A stretch of 64,000 nt of DNA, taken from positions 5,695,609 through 5,759,608 of the forward strand of contig JAGGNK010008337.1 of NCBI GenBank assembly GCA_017590115.1, given 5' to 3'. A model generated the notes under the pieces. The model was not told the origin of the DNA, searched no databases, and saw only the letters and a program-made list of their open reading frames with translations. This document shows positions 11,627-25,832 of this stretch, piece after piece. Each line of letters begins with the position of its first letter. Within the stretch, counting starts at the first letter, position 1. The stretch is from Montifringilla adamsi (Eukaryota; Chordata; Aves; Passeriformes; Passeridae). The position numbers and the translations under genes were made by a program.

Positions 11627-14600
11627 GTAGAGAGGAAGGGTTTCCACTCCCTGAGGGCCAAACACTTTCTGTTGCCTTGTGGTGGCAGCAGCTACGTGCT
11701 GAGCATGGTGTCAAACACCTCAGCAGCTGCGAGGGATTGGAAGCATGAAGTGCCCTGGGGACCCCATGCGTGAAGGGAGTGGTGGAGCCTCCAAGATACA
11801 GGCAAGGGGTGAGCAAGGAGATTTTGTGAGCCAAAAACCAGTGATCCTGTATCACAACGCCCTTGGTGATGGAGGGTTATGGCTGGGCTGCTGAATGGTG
11901 TGTGATTGTGATTTTCACAGCTGAGAATCCCATTTTGTTTTCTTGTTGTTCTGGGAGATTCTCCAGCTCTTTTCTCTCCTGAGCTGCTATTCCTTCTCTG
12001 TGCCAAAGGCTTCCATGTGCTCAAAGCCCAGAGATTCCCTTTTTGCTGAGACTGGGGAAACTGGAAACACCTGGTGGAAAAAGACTGGCTGAGGGAGGGT
12101 GGGACACCCCAGTGCTTTGGTGCCCTGCTTGCAAGCTGCCCTGATGTGCTGAATGCTGGCCTAGCATGGCAGGAGAGGCAGGATAATTCTGTTCTGGGTA
12201 CAGATGTGTTTCAGTTTTCTCCAGCCAATTGCTGGTTGTGCTTAAAAGGGAAAATGAGAATAATTCACTTTTTTTGGTAGGGTATAAGAGTTGTGATTCT
12301 GCAAAGGCTGATTTATGCCTCTGCCTTTTCTGAGTCAATAGTCCCAGTGTGCTTAGGGGAGGTGTTGGGAGACCAGGCTTGCACCTACCTTAAAAACACG
12401 CATGGAACCATCTCCTTTAAAACCCTTTTTGTAGGAAGTGATGCTATAAAATAAATTCACAGAGAGCTACAGCCTGGCATGTCTGGCTTGGTTTTGTAGT
12501 GGGACGTTTTATGAATAAAAGAATGATGGAAATGTATTTAGCTTAGAAACACTAAATCCAACAGAACTTCCAGAGCATGGGAGTAGCACAACATAAAGGC
12601 ACTTCCAGATGTGAGATTGTGGTCCCTTGGTTGCAGCCTTTGGCTCAGGTGTGACACATTCTTGCTTTTGTTCTTACTCACCAGGGCATGCTAGGAGTGG
12701 TACTCACATCAGACACCACCAGTGCTGAGGGAGAGAAATGAAGGGCAGAGATCCGGAATACAGAGGGAAAGTATCTAATCAGAAATAACAGCTCTCATCA
12801 GGCACAGACAATAGACAGCAAACTGGCTTCAGGAGAGCTATTCAGGCATCACGGTAGCCAAATTAACAGACAGAAGGTCAGAATAGAGTCATGACAACTA
12901 TTTAAATGATTTTCAAAAGCTGACTATGCTCAAGACTTCCCTAGACCCTACAAAGGGAGAATTTGTTTTGCTGCTTCAGAATAAAATCCATGCATATTTT
13001 GGCCTTGTCCTCCATGCTTCATTTGGTAGTTTCTTTACAATATATGCTACATAAGATGTTTTTCCTCCTCAGTGCCTGGGGATGAGCAGGTTGGTTGACC
13101 CTGCTTAGGAAAATAATTTCTAAATATAGTCTGTAATTGTCCTATTGAGCACTCTCCTTCCTCCCTCTACACAGGATCTTTGTTGGCTCATAATAAGATG
13201 GCAAAGGGCAGGAGTCCCAAGACACAGCTGGGAGAGGAAGCTCTCCCTGCACCCTGCTGTGTTTCCAGGATGGCAGGAGCAGGGTGCTGTGCTCCCTTAT
13301 CAAACACTTGTCCTGACTTGGTGTGAGTCGGGCATGGGCTCACCCTCTGCCTTTGTGGGGAATTAGCTGGGGCACACAGGGTGGCCTCTGCTGGGATTTG
13401 TGTGTCACCCTTCTGCCAGCTGCAGGGGGATGGATGATCCCAGATCTGGCATAGTGCCTGCCCAGGGTTTGGATAAATGTGAACTGACAGAGGGAGTTCA
13501 TATTAGGTCAGCATTTCACGGCATTTCTCAGCGGGTATTAGGAGCTTTAAAAATCAGTGAAGTGCAACATGAGATATTTAGAAGTTGGGGCTCCTACCAG
13601 CTCATGGCAGTCATTTTTCATCCCATTTTACAGGCAGAGCTCCCCAGCAGAGCAGTCACGGTGCTCACGGGTATCACAGGCTCTGCAGCCCTGGGAAGAG
13701 GCAGAGGCTCACAACTGCAAACTGGAGCTCAAAAAGCAGGTTGTGGAATGGTCAGGGATGTCAGCTGGAAGCTACTGTGTTGTTCTGATTTTCCAGTAGC
13801 ATGGTCTGTGCTCGCAGGTTTGTTGTCAAAGGTGTATTTTTGTGTAATGAAATACATCTCCTGACATTAGCAGGACTGGGAGCAAACACCTACCATTTCC
13901 TGTCTAGGAAAGCTGGCATTCCTCACTCCACATCTGCCTTTGAAAGAAAAATGAGAGTTTCTTTTCAGCACTGTCAAAAAAAAAGTGATATTAATTGAAA
14001 TAAAGCTTGGATTGAAATCTAGGAGCAGTCTTACAGAATGAGATTTAAAAATATGCAGCACAGGAAGGAACTCATGCATTGAGTCACAGGAGGACTGATG
14101 AATTAGTAAGGATGGGCTATCTATAATTTCAAGGAGCTGGGACAGACAGGAGAGGAAACAGCACACAGAAAAGGCAATACCAGAAACTCAGACTGAGATC
14201 AGGAGTCTTCAAAGGAAAAAAAAAATCCAAGTTAAGGGAAAAGAAATCTCTTACCCTTGGTTTCTGCCATTTCTCATGCATCTCGTGTGATTGTGTAGAT
14301 GAGATGAATTTGCTGAGCTCCTGTTAGGACACAGAGAAATTACTTACACCAGAAGGCCAGAATGAGGTCTTTCAAAGGTCATTATCAGAACAGGTTTCTC
14401 ATCAATACACTACTTGATTAGAGAAGAAGACTCAAAATGGAAGGGCTCTGCTTGCTGGGAGGGAAGCTTTTAAGTGCTTCCTGCTGTTCTGTCATTTTAT
14501 GCTAACCCCAAATGGCCCTGTTAAATTGATGTCCTCTTTCCCATTTACTGCCCACAAATCACTCTTCTCCTGTTAATATGGGAAACATTTGCACATGATA

Positions 14601-17404
14601 GGAATTGGAGTGGCTAAACAGTAAATCTTAATGCCAGTAAAGAACACAAAAGTATTTACCCAGTGACCAAAGTATTGATTTCCCCCACCACTTCATACTT
14701 CATAATATTCACTTGTGAGCTTTATTAAAAAATACAGAACCTCATGTCTGCCTTAAGAGAATCTTTGCACAAATTCTGTTCCCAGAGTGATTTCTGTGTG
14801 ACAGCTAATTTCTTGCAGCTAATCAGAGGCTAAAACCAAGGCTGGGAGTGATGCAGCTGCTCAGGCAGTGGGGTGTCACTGCTGTCACCACTGAGGCCGT
14901 GTGACACCTCATGTTGCTGCTGTGGGCTGGGTCAGCATGAAAAACAGCACAGCAGCTCTGTTTTCTCAGGACAGCAGCGCTGTGAGGGCCTGGGAGCTCT
15001 TTGGGCTCAAGAGCAGCTAAGCCCCAGAAAGGTTTTCCCTGACTTTGATGGATATCTGAGCTTACACGGATTTGCACATGCATCCAGAACTGAGTCATGC
15101 CTCAGGTCCTTCCACTGGCAGTGTTTTACTGAAGGCCACTTTTACTGTCAGGGTAAACTAAAATGCTGACAGTGCACTGGGGTGATACGTGGTCCCTTCT
15201 ACACCTGCTCTGCTGCAGAGCTCCCCTGGCAGCAGAGGGAAGCGTTGGTAGCTGGATAATGAATCCTAAAGCAAGGTTTGATATCATAGGAATACCCCAA
15301 TAACGGTCTCAAAGCGCTTTGACATAACTGGAGAGGACAGAATGAGTGAGCACCTTGTAATCTGTGCTGTTTTTTGTGAGCAAACAAGAAAAAAAAAATT
15401 ACCTTTATTCTGCTATTCCCTTCACTCTTCCCTATGCCTATTTCCCCTGCTGTAAAAAGAGGAGGATGAAATCCCAACCCTCAGCAGTGCCGTGGTACCT
15501 GCTGATCAAACCTGCTCCATAGGCAGCAGGAATCAGAACAGGTGCAGCAAAGCCCCCTCTCCTCTCCTCTCCTCAGAAGCCAAGGATTGCTGGTTGCTGT
15601 GCCACCAAAAGGTTCCCAATACCCTTAAATGTCACTAAATGGGGAAAAGTAACATTGATGAAAATCACAATCAAGGGGGCCTCACATGTAAATCCTTCGT
15701 AGAATCTTTATAATCTTCAACTGCTTTAGTTCCTCCCATATAATGAGCCACCAGCCAAAAGGTAAATATAAATGCAAAATATTCCCAAAGCAAACATGTT
15801 ATTGGCTTTTAAAACAAGTCCATTTAAATAGTATGAAAATTTATTAAAGAAACAGAATCTATTCTGCTTTACATTTAAAGAAGAATTAATGCAAATATCA
15901 CAGGTTTATCCCTCGGGAGGAGTCACTGGGGAAGCAATTTGTTTCTTGTTAGCTAAGGCAGGGAGCTTTCAAGTTACTGAGTTGTCTGTCTCTGCAAGTA
16001 GCCCATTTAATCTTGAGGAAAAGTGTCAAATCTAAGTTGGAGTCAGTTGTGTGCCTTGTTTAAAGGTCTGGCAGGAAGAGTTTTGCAGCAGCCAGCAGCA
16101 TGAGGGGCAGTGGAAGTGGCACAAAGAATTTCTGGAAGAAAATGTTTAGTGGCTATTAACAATGGACGTGAAGCCCTGTTCAGTGAGTGTCAGAGGCCCT
16201 GTATTTGCCTTTTCTTTTTTATTCTTTACATTTGACTTCTAGTCTAAGGGCTCTCATAATTTGCTTTTTGGTGGTATCAGGTGAGGGTGATTTCTGTGAG
16301 GGCTAGCTGCTGGGAAAGCCACCAGAAGTAGGTTTGTTTCCCCAGACAATCCTCCCAGACATCCAAAGTTTTAGGGATGTACACAGACTCCTGCTCCTTT
16401 GACCGTGCTCATGAAATTGTCTCTGGAGCCACGCTGTAACTGGATTAGGTAAATTAGCTAGAATCAATTTATTTTAAATTCAGCCTGGAATATTGTGCTG
16501 TGTTTGTTGATACAACTGTGTAGGCAATGGGTTGTGACTGGTTAGGTGGTGGAAGCACACAGCTCTGACAGGCAGCCTCCCTGCACAGAAACATTTAAAA
16601 GCTCTTGTCTGAAACTCCAGGGCCAATGAGTTCCTAGCAGACTTCTCCTTCACCCCACAACTGTTTTTCAGAAGTCAATTTTTTGCTCTTTAATTACAAA
16701 TCAGACCCTCAGCTATCCATCAGCCTAGCTCCAGTGAGCTGGTACCCATGAGCTCCCGTGTCAGCTTTTAGCCTGAAGGTTCCAGCCTTGGGTTATATCA
16801 GCTGCAAAGAAAATCTCTGCGATGTTAACAGCCTATAAAGCAATTTAGGGAGGTCAGTATGCATCTGAACACAGCTCAAAACAATGGCCAGGGGGGGAAT
16901 ATAAACTGTTTACTACCACTGGGTTGGCACTGAAACCTACTGATGCAAAATTCATAGCCAACATGAATTAATTTGCTCCTGATCACTCCTTACAAAAACT
17001 CTGGCTTCTCTCTGCTTCTCCTAATGACTTCTGTTTGACAGCTGTAGGTTTGCAAAGCAAACTGCAGCAGCAGGGTAGACATTAATGTTCTGAAACAGCA
17101 CTAAATACTGTGAATGGAATTGCTTTTGAAACTTACAGTGGTTGCCAGCTTATACTGAATCAAGCTTGTCATGTTTTTATGGACTATACTTAATCTTTGA
17201 GCATCTTTCATCTCCCTATCCCCTGTGTGTGAGGGAAGTATTAGCCCTGTTTTACAGATGAAGAAATAAGGCACAGGACACCTGAGAGTGGCCTGGAAAT
17301 TGTTCTGCTCTATAGCACAGTCTTACTCTCAAGAAAGCACCATCTCACCTTTACATGTTAGTTGGATCAGCTGCAAGATCTCCAGTTGGTTTTCCTGATA
17401 GGGC
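11627..17404. other. Intergenic, no gene recognised
   Basis: No coding gene is supported. The region includes a possible MIR fragment at about 17237-17290, an octamer ATGCAAAT at 15889-15896 inside an AT-rich island (about 15750-15910), and a short ctcctctcctctcc run near 15556. ORFs such as those at 13400-13864 lack any recognisable family. Confidence 0.55.
17237..17290 (-). repeat. Possible ancient MIR SINE fragment
   Basis: The stretch tattagccctgttttacag followed by atgaagaaataaggcacagg resembles the reverse complement of the MIR segment that reads roughly gcctcagtttcctcatctgtaaaatgggg. It is short and diverged, and the family is recalled from memory. MIR copies are known at low number in birds. 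Confidence 0.4.
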
Positions 17405-17918
17405 ACAGAATCACAGAATGATTTGGGTAGGAAAAGACTACAAAGATCATCCAGTTCCAATTCCCCCAAGATGGGCAGGGACACGTTTCCCTATTCCAGG
17501 TTGCTCAAAGCCCCATCCAGCCTGACCTTGAAAACTTCCAGGGATGGGGCATCCACAACTTCTCTGGCCAACCTGTGCCAGTGCCTCATCCTCCTAATAT
17601 CTAATCTAAACCTACTTTCTGTCAGTTTGAAGCTTTTCCTCCCTGTCCTGTCACTCCATGCTCTAGTGAACAGTCCCCCTCCATCTTTCTTGTTGCCTTT
17701 CTTCAGGTACTGGAAGGTCACCCCTGAGCTTTCTCTTTTCCAGGGTGAACAACCCCAACTCCCTCAGCCTTTCCTCGAGGAGAGCTGTTCCATCCCTCTG
17801 ATCATCTTGGTGGCTTCCTCTGGCCTCACTCCAACAGCTCCGTGTCCTTCCTGTGCTTGACCCCAGATCTGGGCACAGCCCTGCAGGTGGGGTCACAGCA
17901 GTCACTGCCTCCCCTGCT
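17405..17918 (-). mobile_element. CR1 LINE 3' fragment, minus strand
   Basis: Read in reverse, the sequence ends with two ATTCTGTG-type octamers (seen on + as cacagaatcacagaat), the hallmark of avian CR1 3' ends. Upstream in CR1 sense come the usual blocks, seen on + as cagggacacgtttccc, ttgctcaaagccccatccag and cctgtgccagtgcctca. It is about 510 bp and 5'-truncated, with no intact reverse-transcriptase frame. The ORFs predicted here on either strand are CR1 debris. Confidence 0.92.
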
Positions 17919-20900
17919 GTCCCCAGAATTCAGCTCGAGTTCCCACTGGGGCCCAGGCAGTGAGTGGGATGTGCAATGTTTCTCTCTGCAGGAGAAGGGA
18001 GCAGGGCTCTCCACGCTCCTCCTTCAAAGGGTGAGCAGCAGTCTGCAAGTTGTAGCTATAGCTAAGTAAATGCTCTGTAAAGCCGTTTTATGTAATGGCC
18101 TGGAATTTATATCTTTGCTTATGAAACAGGAGCGGGTGGCTGTTTTAATAAGCAGCATGCAGTGTAAATGCTACACTGAGCTGAATCCTTCCCTCAGATA
18201 GTCTGTGCGTGCTGGTGATGTCAAGGAGAACTGGGCTGGTATCCAAGAACAGAAGCTGGTTGCTCGGTCTACTTAGAATACATCGAAAGCATTAGTAATG
18301 AGATGTGAGAAGAATAAATAAGCCTTTTTACCACGTGGAACAGAGCTGCCTTACAGAGGGTGAGCTGCAAAATGACTAGTTAGGGGCTGCAGCCAATTGC
18401 CCCTCCCAAAAACTGCAGGCTCTCTTGTCATCTCTTCCCACATCAGTCCAGGAAATGCCCTGGGAAAAAGCCCCGAAATGCCTTGGAAGTACAACTCTGC
18501 AGTAAGAAGGTCTGGTCCAATGTACTCTGCTGGAAAGGTCCCTTTTGTCTGAGGAGCCAAAGGCAGGAATGGTGATACTTTTCCAGGGAATTTCAGAGAT
18601 TCTATGCTCATGTGCAGGACAGGAGCAAAAGGCCTTTTCAGGCTAATTGTGATCAGTCAACGCAGAGCAGGATCACCTGCAAACAGGATTTGGATAGGAT
18701 TCATTATATCATACAGAATCTTTTGCTCCAGAAATCAGATGTGGAGTTGTGGGTCTGGGTCAGGGCTGACAATGGTCAGCAAAGCCTCGGACCATGAAAT
18801 TAAATACAAATTGTCACAAGAAAGGGAAGGCTAATTCAGGTTTAGAACTATGTGCAGTATGAATTTTGTGGCTGCAGTTTTACTCTTTAATAGACAGAGA
18901 GCTGTTATATAAATAGTATAAACCAGGCACTGTGCAGACAGGGTGGGAAAGAGAGTTTATTTCTGTAGTCTAAAAGAGACTCCTTAAAAAGTGGGATTAT
19001 GGGAAGAGAAGGGAAGGAAAGAGCACAGTTCAGGGCCAGAGATGGGTGGAAGGCCTTGTAGCATCTTCCCTAAGTGAGGATTTCACAGCAGAATTCAAAA
19101 TACATCAGGTCTAAGATCTTAATAAAGGGTTTCTAAAGAAGATATGTGGGAAGTGGAGCACAACAAAGCAGGCAGATCCTGCTGGCCCAGGTGGCTGCAA
19201 GCCAGGAGCAGGGGGAGTGTGGCTCTGCACTTGTGCTGGAGAATTACAAATAAAGGAACAATTGGGAAAGGCAAGGTGTAATTCATGAAGCAGCCAAAAT
19301 TTGTTTCTCAGGATTTAAAGATAATCACAAGCTAAGTTTACCATTCTGATTCCTCCTCCCACCCCACATCTCCAGCATCTTCTAATTTATAGCCTTCTGG
19401 ATTCCTGCACTTTTCCTGTGCAGGAATGGATCAGTCTCCTATCTCAGTGGCTGCAGAAGCCTGACAGTGTTTTCACACTGCTTCTCCCTCCAATAAATCA
19501 AAGCATTCAGAACTGAGGTCTGCATTTCCAATAGAAGTGCTATGGTGGGGAAGGATGGCTGTTTCTGCATTTTTACAGCACTGAATCCCCCCGGATGGCA
19601 TTCCTGCTGACTGGAGTGCCTTGCAGGAGTTATATAATTGCAAGTCAAAGTTTCCCTGCTTTGCCAAATTGCTGAACCAGAAGGGTTTGCTTACTAAAGG
19701 ACTGGAGGGAAGGAACTGGAAGGGAGACAGAGGCGAGAGGCTGCAGAGACTGCTGGGCTGTGATCAGCATTTTGATCATTTTAGGAATTTGTCAAAGGAC
19801 AGGAGGGAAAGTTGCGTGGTGAGAGATGGGTGAATAATTAACCACGTATAATTTAGTCAATGAATTTTGCTGATAGAGGATTATCTACAAATGGATTCCT
19901 GTGTGTGTCAAATGTTACTCAACAGCTCTTTTCAGTGAATAATTTTTGAGTTGTAGCTGTATCTGAGGAGTAGCTGTAGCTGAGGAGTTCATTGAGGTAT
20001 TTGATAATTAAATACTGAGAAATAAGTGACAGTACTAGCACACCAAAAACCAATCACTTAAATGGTGCTAGTACAGTCTTGTTGAATTCTTAAGGTGTAA
20101 AGCAAAGTTTGTTTAATTTGAACTTTCATCACTGCCTAGTCTTTGAAGAGGTCAATTTAAATCTTGTAAGCCATGAAATCGGAGGCATTTGGAGTGAATT
20201 ACCCAGTTTTGAGGATCTCAATACCTGTCTGTACATGATTATACTTAGGAAACACTCATCTGCAAATCTCATACAAACAGCTAAGCCTATATCTTTGACT
20301 TATTACTAGTTACTCCTCTTCTTCCTTCTCATCCCTTCATTAAACTGCTGTGCTCTTTCCTCATTTCATCAGAGATTACTGAAATAGGGCAGTTTCCTCT
20401 AAAATGTTTGCAATAGAGCCTAAGCATCATTCTAAAATTCAAATACCTCAATAATGATCTGCAGTATTAATTTGTAAGGCTCTGAGGAAAATGCTGATAT
20501 TTAACCTCCACTCCTTGTATAACCTTGGGCAGATCAATTACTTGGAGAAGTTTTGTCATCCCTATCTTACAGATAAAGCCTGTTTGGATATAAAAATCTC
20601 TTGCAGTCATGAAGCAAAGGTCTGAGAGCTGCATCCCCAAAACTGCAGCAGCAGCTAGGGGAATGCTCCAAGGGTCTACCGAATCCAGCATCACAACAAG
20701 ACACAGAATGCAGTAAACTGTAGATGCTGTAGATGAAGTAAAACTACAAGCCAAAAACTACAAGCCAAAAAAAGTAAAACTACAAGCCCAAAAAACTAAG
20801 AGTACACACTGTTTAGTTGAAAGACTTTAACAGATAGGATGTGGATTTTTAAGCATTTTTAAGCATTTGTTTTTTCTTGTGGTGACAGAACAGTTGCATT

Positions 20901-23367
20901 TTGACCTGTTTAATTTAAATGGGCATCCAGAAGAAAACTCAGGACAGCCCAAAGGAGCTCAAGCCAGGGCAAAAAGTCATCCTGAATCCCTTACTAGGGA
21001 AATAGCACATCATTTGTCAAGGCAGTAGTTTCATATAAAACAGAACTCTATATTCTAATTCTACATTGTCACACAGTTTTATCCTGCAGAGTCACACTCC
21101 AAGCAGCACAAGTGTCCTTTCAGAGAGACCTGTGCATGTGTTTGCAGCTCACAAGCAGATTGCTAATATGGGGTTTTTTGTTTGTTTCACTGCTTTCTCC
21201 TAGGAGGTGATGCTCCTGACAGTTTGATTACTTGGAATCTGAGGTGAAAATGCCCAACCAAAGAGATCTGTTGAGAGAGAGAAAAAGTAATAGCACATTA
21301 AAATAAGAAAATCAGGATTTTTGTGAAGGACATGGTCGTGTATTTGCGTGTTGCTGAAACCCAAAGGTACTTCTAATAACCCTTTAAACCTCATCTTTTT
21401 TTCCTAATAATCTTCATAATCCTCACCTAGGATTGCCAGGGAGTAATTTGTGCCTGCAGTCTCTAGGACAGGGAGAAAAGCAAAGCTGCTTGACAGAACA
21501 TCAAAGGTTTGTGCCACTGAAGTTTTATGCAGCGATTGCTAAATCCTTCATGCTTGAAACAATGATGAAAAATGATTGCCAGCTATGAAACCAAAATTAT
21601 ATCAATCTGCTTCAGGGTCATGGGGCTTTTTTTTTCATTTGAAAACATGACCCAGTCCAGCACAGTTCACTTACCAACCTCAAGTGTTCTGTCATTGAAA
21701 AAGAATAGAACTGAGTCAGGAGGGGTGAATTTATTTCATGCTTCACAAATGTAGGTGGGGGAGTGGGCAGGAGAAAATAAAATCAAGCAGGTCAGTGCCC
21801 AAATACCTCATTCTGATTGTCTTTATATAACACATGTAACAGACAGTGTAGTTGCCCTCTGGATTTCCCAGGGAAATATTCAATGTAGAGTAGCTGAAAT
21901 GGAAACTAAATATGACTGGAGGCTTTAGTTTTGCAGCAGTATCACTGCAGGTAATTTTTCTGGCTGTAAATCAAGTGATCATTAAAGCTGAATGCTGAGA
22001 AGCAGAAGTTTGGGAGTGATTTGGCTTGTCATTATCAAAATCTGGTCTTAATGAGGATCTTGTTAGCTACTTCTACACTTGCTTTTCCCTGTGCAGGGGC
22101 CTCCACCATGCACCAAAACCAGGGGACCAAGTTGAGAGCAGGAGGAAATGAGAGGTTTAAAGCATCAACATCAACTCTGTTAGGAGGGCACGCGTGGGAG
22201 AGGTGCTGTACAGAGCCTGGAGTGCCTGCACTCCACCTGTGCCACTTCCAGGGCACTTGTGGGGCTGCTGCAGGAGCCCTGTGGCAGACCCTGAGTCTGC
22301 AGGGGGAGAAAGCTGCCTTGATGGACAGGACTGAAGCACATTGTGCTGCTGTTGCTGTGCAGAAAAGCTGAATCACTCAGCACCCTGCTGCTCTGTGAGG
22401 CTACCCACAGGAGAAAAAATAAATTCCTTTCACCAGTCACGGCAAGGGGACTTTGTCTGGATAATATCCATTCTGGATTGCAGGAAATTATTTTAGGGTT
22501 ATTTTTGGAGGGAAAAGGAGAGACACAGCCTGGATGCTCCTGTTTTCTCAGCTATGAGGGAGAGATCCTGTCAGAGTGGTCCCTCTGCGAGGGCTCTGTG
22601 CCTTCCCAGGCTGTGTGACTGATCAGTCAGAAGCTGATGGGAGTCAGATTCTCCCCTCCAAAGTTCTGTTTTCTTCTCACTGGTGAGTATTTGCTGATCT
22701 TCTCAGCCACTTGCTTTGCAAAGTTGTGTTCTAATATCCTGATTATAATTTGAAGCTGATTAGCAAACGTGCACAGAGTCAGCCTTGAACACATGGGAAC
22801 TTTTCTGAGCTTGTTAGTTCTGAAGAGATTCTACTCAGTGATTAGTCACAAAGGCTGAGATATAAATTGAGACTTCTCTCTGCCTCTGCTCTTGCTGCAT
22901 ATCCTCTGTACCACCCCCGACAACGGAGCTGGAGGTCAGACAAGAAACGACAAGAAATATAGCCTAGCAAACAGAAAAATATTATAAAGATCAATGGTAC
23001 CAATCAAATGTGATGCACTTGCAAGTGTGCTGCATGGCAGGAAGTGCTGCATGTTGATGAGCTCTGTCACCTCACTTGTCTGCAATGCTGCTCGTTCTTC
23101 TTCCACTGCTTTGCTGTGGAGCCAATCACAAAGATGACACTGAGCCATTTCATCCTGAAAATCCAAATGTTTGATTTGGCCAAGGCTTTTTCCTCTCTTT
23201 GGCTAGAGAGGGAAGTGCTGTGCCAGAGCCTTGCACTTATTTGAGAATCAAAAGAATGATTTCAAGCAGTTACATGGGTGGGTATTTGTCCTCTCAGTAT
23301 TAACTTACCTATCCCACCCAAAAATATTCTCCACATTCATATTATCACATAAACACTTCGCTCAGGA
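17919..23367. other. Intergenic, no gene recognised
   Basis: No gene or clear transposon is seen. Small local repeats occur: a ctacaagcc(a)n cluster at about 20745-20792, a duplicated gtagctgtatctgaggag motif at about 19955-19990, and a repeated atttttaagc near 20848. ORFs on both strands at 22021-22440 overlap each other and look like chance frames in a GC-richer patch. Confidence 0.55.
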
Positions 23368-23373
23368 GGTTCC

Positions 23374-23789
23374 TGTCACCATCATATTTTCTGAAAAATC
23401 CCCTTACTCAGGATTTCTCTCCTGGGAAGCTGAGATGCCTCAGAGAAAAAGGAAAGCAATATTATCTCATTTGCTTCTCCTGTGTTTTGCTGGTCTGGAA
23501 TGTGGTTGGAGATTGTTTATCCAACAGGTGATTGTCTGATTGGTTTCATGTGAATTGCTTTTACTCATTGGCCAGTTGGGGCCAAGCTGTGTTGGACTCT
23601 GGAGAGAGTCACGAGTTTTCATTAGTATCTTTTAGCCTTCTGTAAGTATACTTTCTGTATTCTTTAGTATAGTTTAGTTTAGTATTCTTTTATAGAATAT
23701 AATATCATAAAATAATAAATTAGCCTTCTAAGAACACGGAGTCAGATTCATCATTCCTCCCTGCCATGGGGGTCTCAGAAAATACCACA
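23374..23789 (+). mobile_element. Solo ERVK-like LTR, copy A (416 bp)
   Basis: The element begins TGTCACCATCATATTTTCTG and ends ATACCACA. Flanks GGTTCC (23368-23373) and GGTCCC (23790-23795) form a 6-bp target duplication with one mismatch. A conserved poly(A) region (aataaattagccttctaaga) lies about 70 bases before the end. The same family appears at 36113, 37252, 46100 and, reversed, at 53887. A 6-bp duplication suggests the ERVK class. No internal viral genes are attached. Confidence 0.85.
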
Positions 23790-25720
23790 GGTCCCCTCAG
23801 TGGGATCTGGACCTAGGAAGCCCTGTGTCTGTCCTGCTCCTTCAGGAACTCTGCATTTTGGATGTTAGGCAGGAAAACTCCACTTGCTCTTGCAGCTGAG
23901 CCTCCTTCAGAGGCAGTCCCCAGGAGGTGGGGGAGAGGGGAAGGGAGGGAGTGTTCTGCTCCAACAGGAGCAGAAGCCAGCAGCTGGTAGTGGTGTACTT
24001 GTGCATCTGCATTATAAGCTTTTATACAATTAAATTGTTCCCCAAAGTAGCTCCAATGAAGTTATAAAAAGTCTCTTCAGCTTTCCAGCTGGTGGGTAGG
24101 AGAATGTGAGATGAAACTGGTGGTCAAACATACACTGTAATCAGTCATGAAACGTTTTATTTCATTAACTTTGCTTTATTTGACAGATATTTAAAGTTTT
24201 GATCAAAACACTCTAATTTTGGAACTTCTTTTCACCTAATTTCTCAAATCTAATTACTTGTAAGCTTCACATTTGACTTTTCAAGCCAGAATGTGGCTGG
24301 TCCTCATGGCTTGAACCTCTAATTAGACAAATGAACTAATAAAATCATCTCTTGTATAGTGATACTCCTTTTACCTCAATAGCTTTCCATGGAAAACAAG
24401 TTTAACTAAGGGGGGGGGGTTTAGTTATAAGCTTGTTTTTTAAGTCTCAGAGGATTTTTTTCTTTAGTAATCCTTTATTGATGATGTGATTCAGATTTTT
24501 TTTTTTTTTAATCTTCTGTAAGAAAGGCTTAGTTTTAGAGATGTCCTATTTCTATGTTACCAAGGCTGGTGCTTTGGACAGCACAGTCTGCCTGAATTTA
24601 CTCTTAATGAGAAATAGGTGTTCCCTCTAGGCACAATCTCGTGCATGTTGCACGTGTGCCCAAAATGAGGTGCCATGCTTCAGTGAATAACAGGAGTGTA
24701 GCATTTAAAACTCCCATTGATTTATTCTTCACCAATTTTTTTCCTTCCTTGATAATGTGTTTTATTTATGGAGAGAACTCCATTTTAAAAATGCTCAAGT
24801 TTACATAGACATCAAAGCTATTTTGGGGTGTTTTTTTTCCATATACTTTCAGCACTATCATGCAAAAAAGTACTCAATTTTCTGTTCTAACAAAAACACA
24901 AAAGCATAATAACATAATAGAGTGTATGTATGATAAATATCTGCTAACCATTCATAGTCAGATGTTCTCCATGTTTAAAATTGTACTTTCTCAGGAAGAG
25001 TACTTTCACAGGAAGAAACTTCCAGCTCTCAGGTCTTTTCATACCTTTGGAGAGGACACCATGCCTGAACTGATTGTGAAGAACACCTCAAACAAACAAA
25101 AAACCAAGGTAATTTGTCTTCATCAGATCCTGTCCAGAATGTGTTGGTAAGTCCTTACGTGAAACAAGTTTTCTTTCCTTTCCATTATAATTCTTTTTAT
25201 CATTAGTTGTTGTAATTAAATGTTGTTTCTTCTGTAGAACCAAGCTCTCCTTCAAAACTAGCTGAGTCTTTGGTCACAATTACATTGCAGCTTTGAGTTC
25301 CATTTACAGTTTCTCCCTCCAGGTTTTTCTAAACACCTAAGTTACCTTTCTTTTAAAAAAGAAAAATGTCTTTAAAAAAATCTTTTTTCATTTAGGAAAA
25401 ATGAGTTGAAAAATCTGTGTTGGCCCCCTTCTGTCCTCTCTTTTCAAACAGAATCCCATTCAGGAAAAGCCTTAGTTTGGAAATTGTCATGGAAAAAAAT
25501 GAAAGCTTTGAGAAGCTGTGGGAGTTTTTGTTAGAAACCGGTTGCTATACTTAGAAAACCAAACAAAAACAAATTATCAAAGACAGAGTTTTCTTGTTGG
25601 AGTCCTCATCATCTAAGCTGCAAACCTGAGGCAGGTAGAAGTTTTGCCCCATCACTGTTGCATCAAATTCAAGATTAAAATATTCTGCAGAGGAATTGCA
25701 ATAACAAGGAAAACTATCTC

Positions 25721-25832
25721 AAAGCAAGGAAATTAGGAAAGAATTAGCAAGGGAATTTCCTTTCTCAAAGCAAGGAAATTAGGAAAGAATTAGCAAGGAA
25801 ATTTCCTTTCTCAAAGCAAGGAAATTAGGCAG
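25721..25832. repeat. Tandem array, 46-bp unit, about 2.4 copies
   Basis: Units start at 25721, 25767 and 25813 with aaagcaaggaaattagg. The first two are full length (aaagaattagcaaggg/aaatttcctttctc) and differ by about one base. The third stops after aaattagg. Each unit holds a small inverted element, ggaaatttcc. Confidence 0.92.

Noticed and set aside
20508..20580. MIR-like sequence with accttgggcagatcaatta
   Set aside because: The first half resembles the sense strand of MIR and the second half (tcatccctatcttacagata) resembles the antisense strand. The similarity is not collinear and may be chance.
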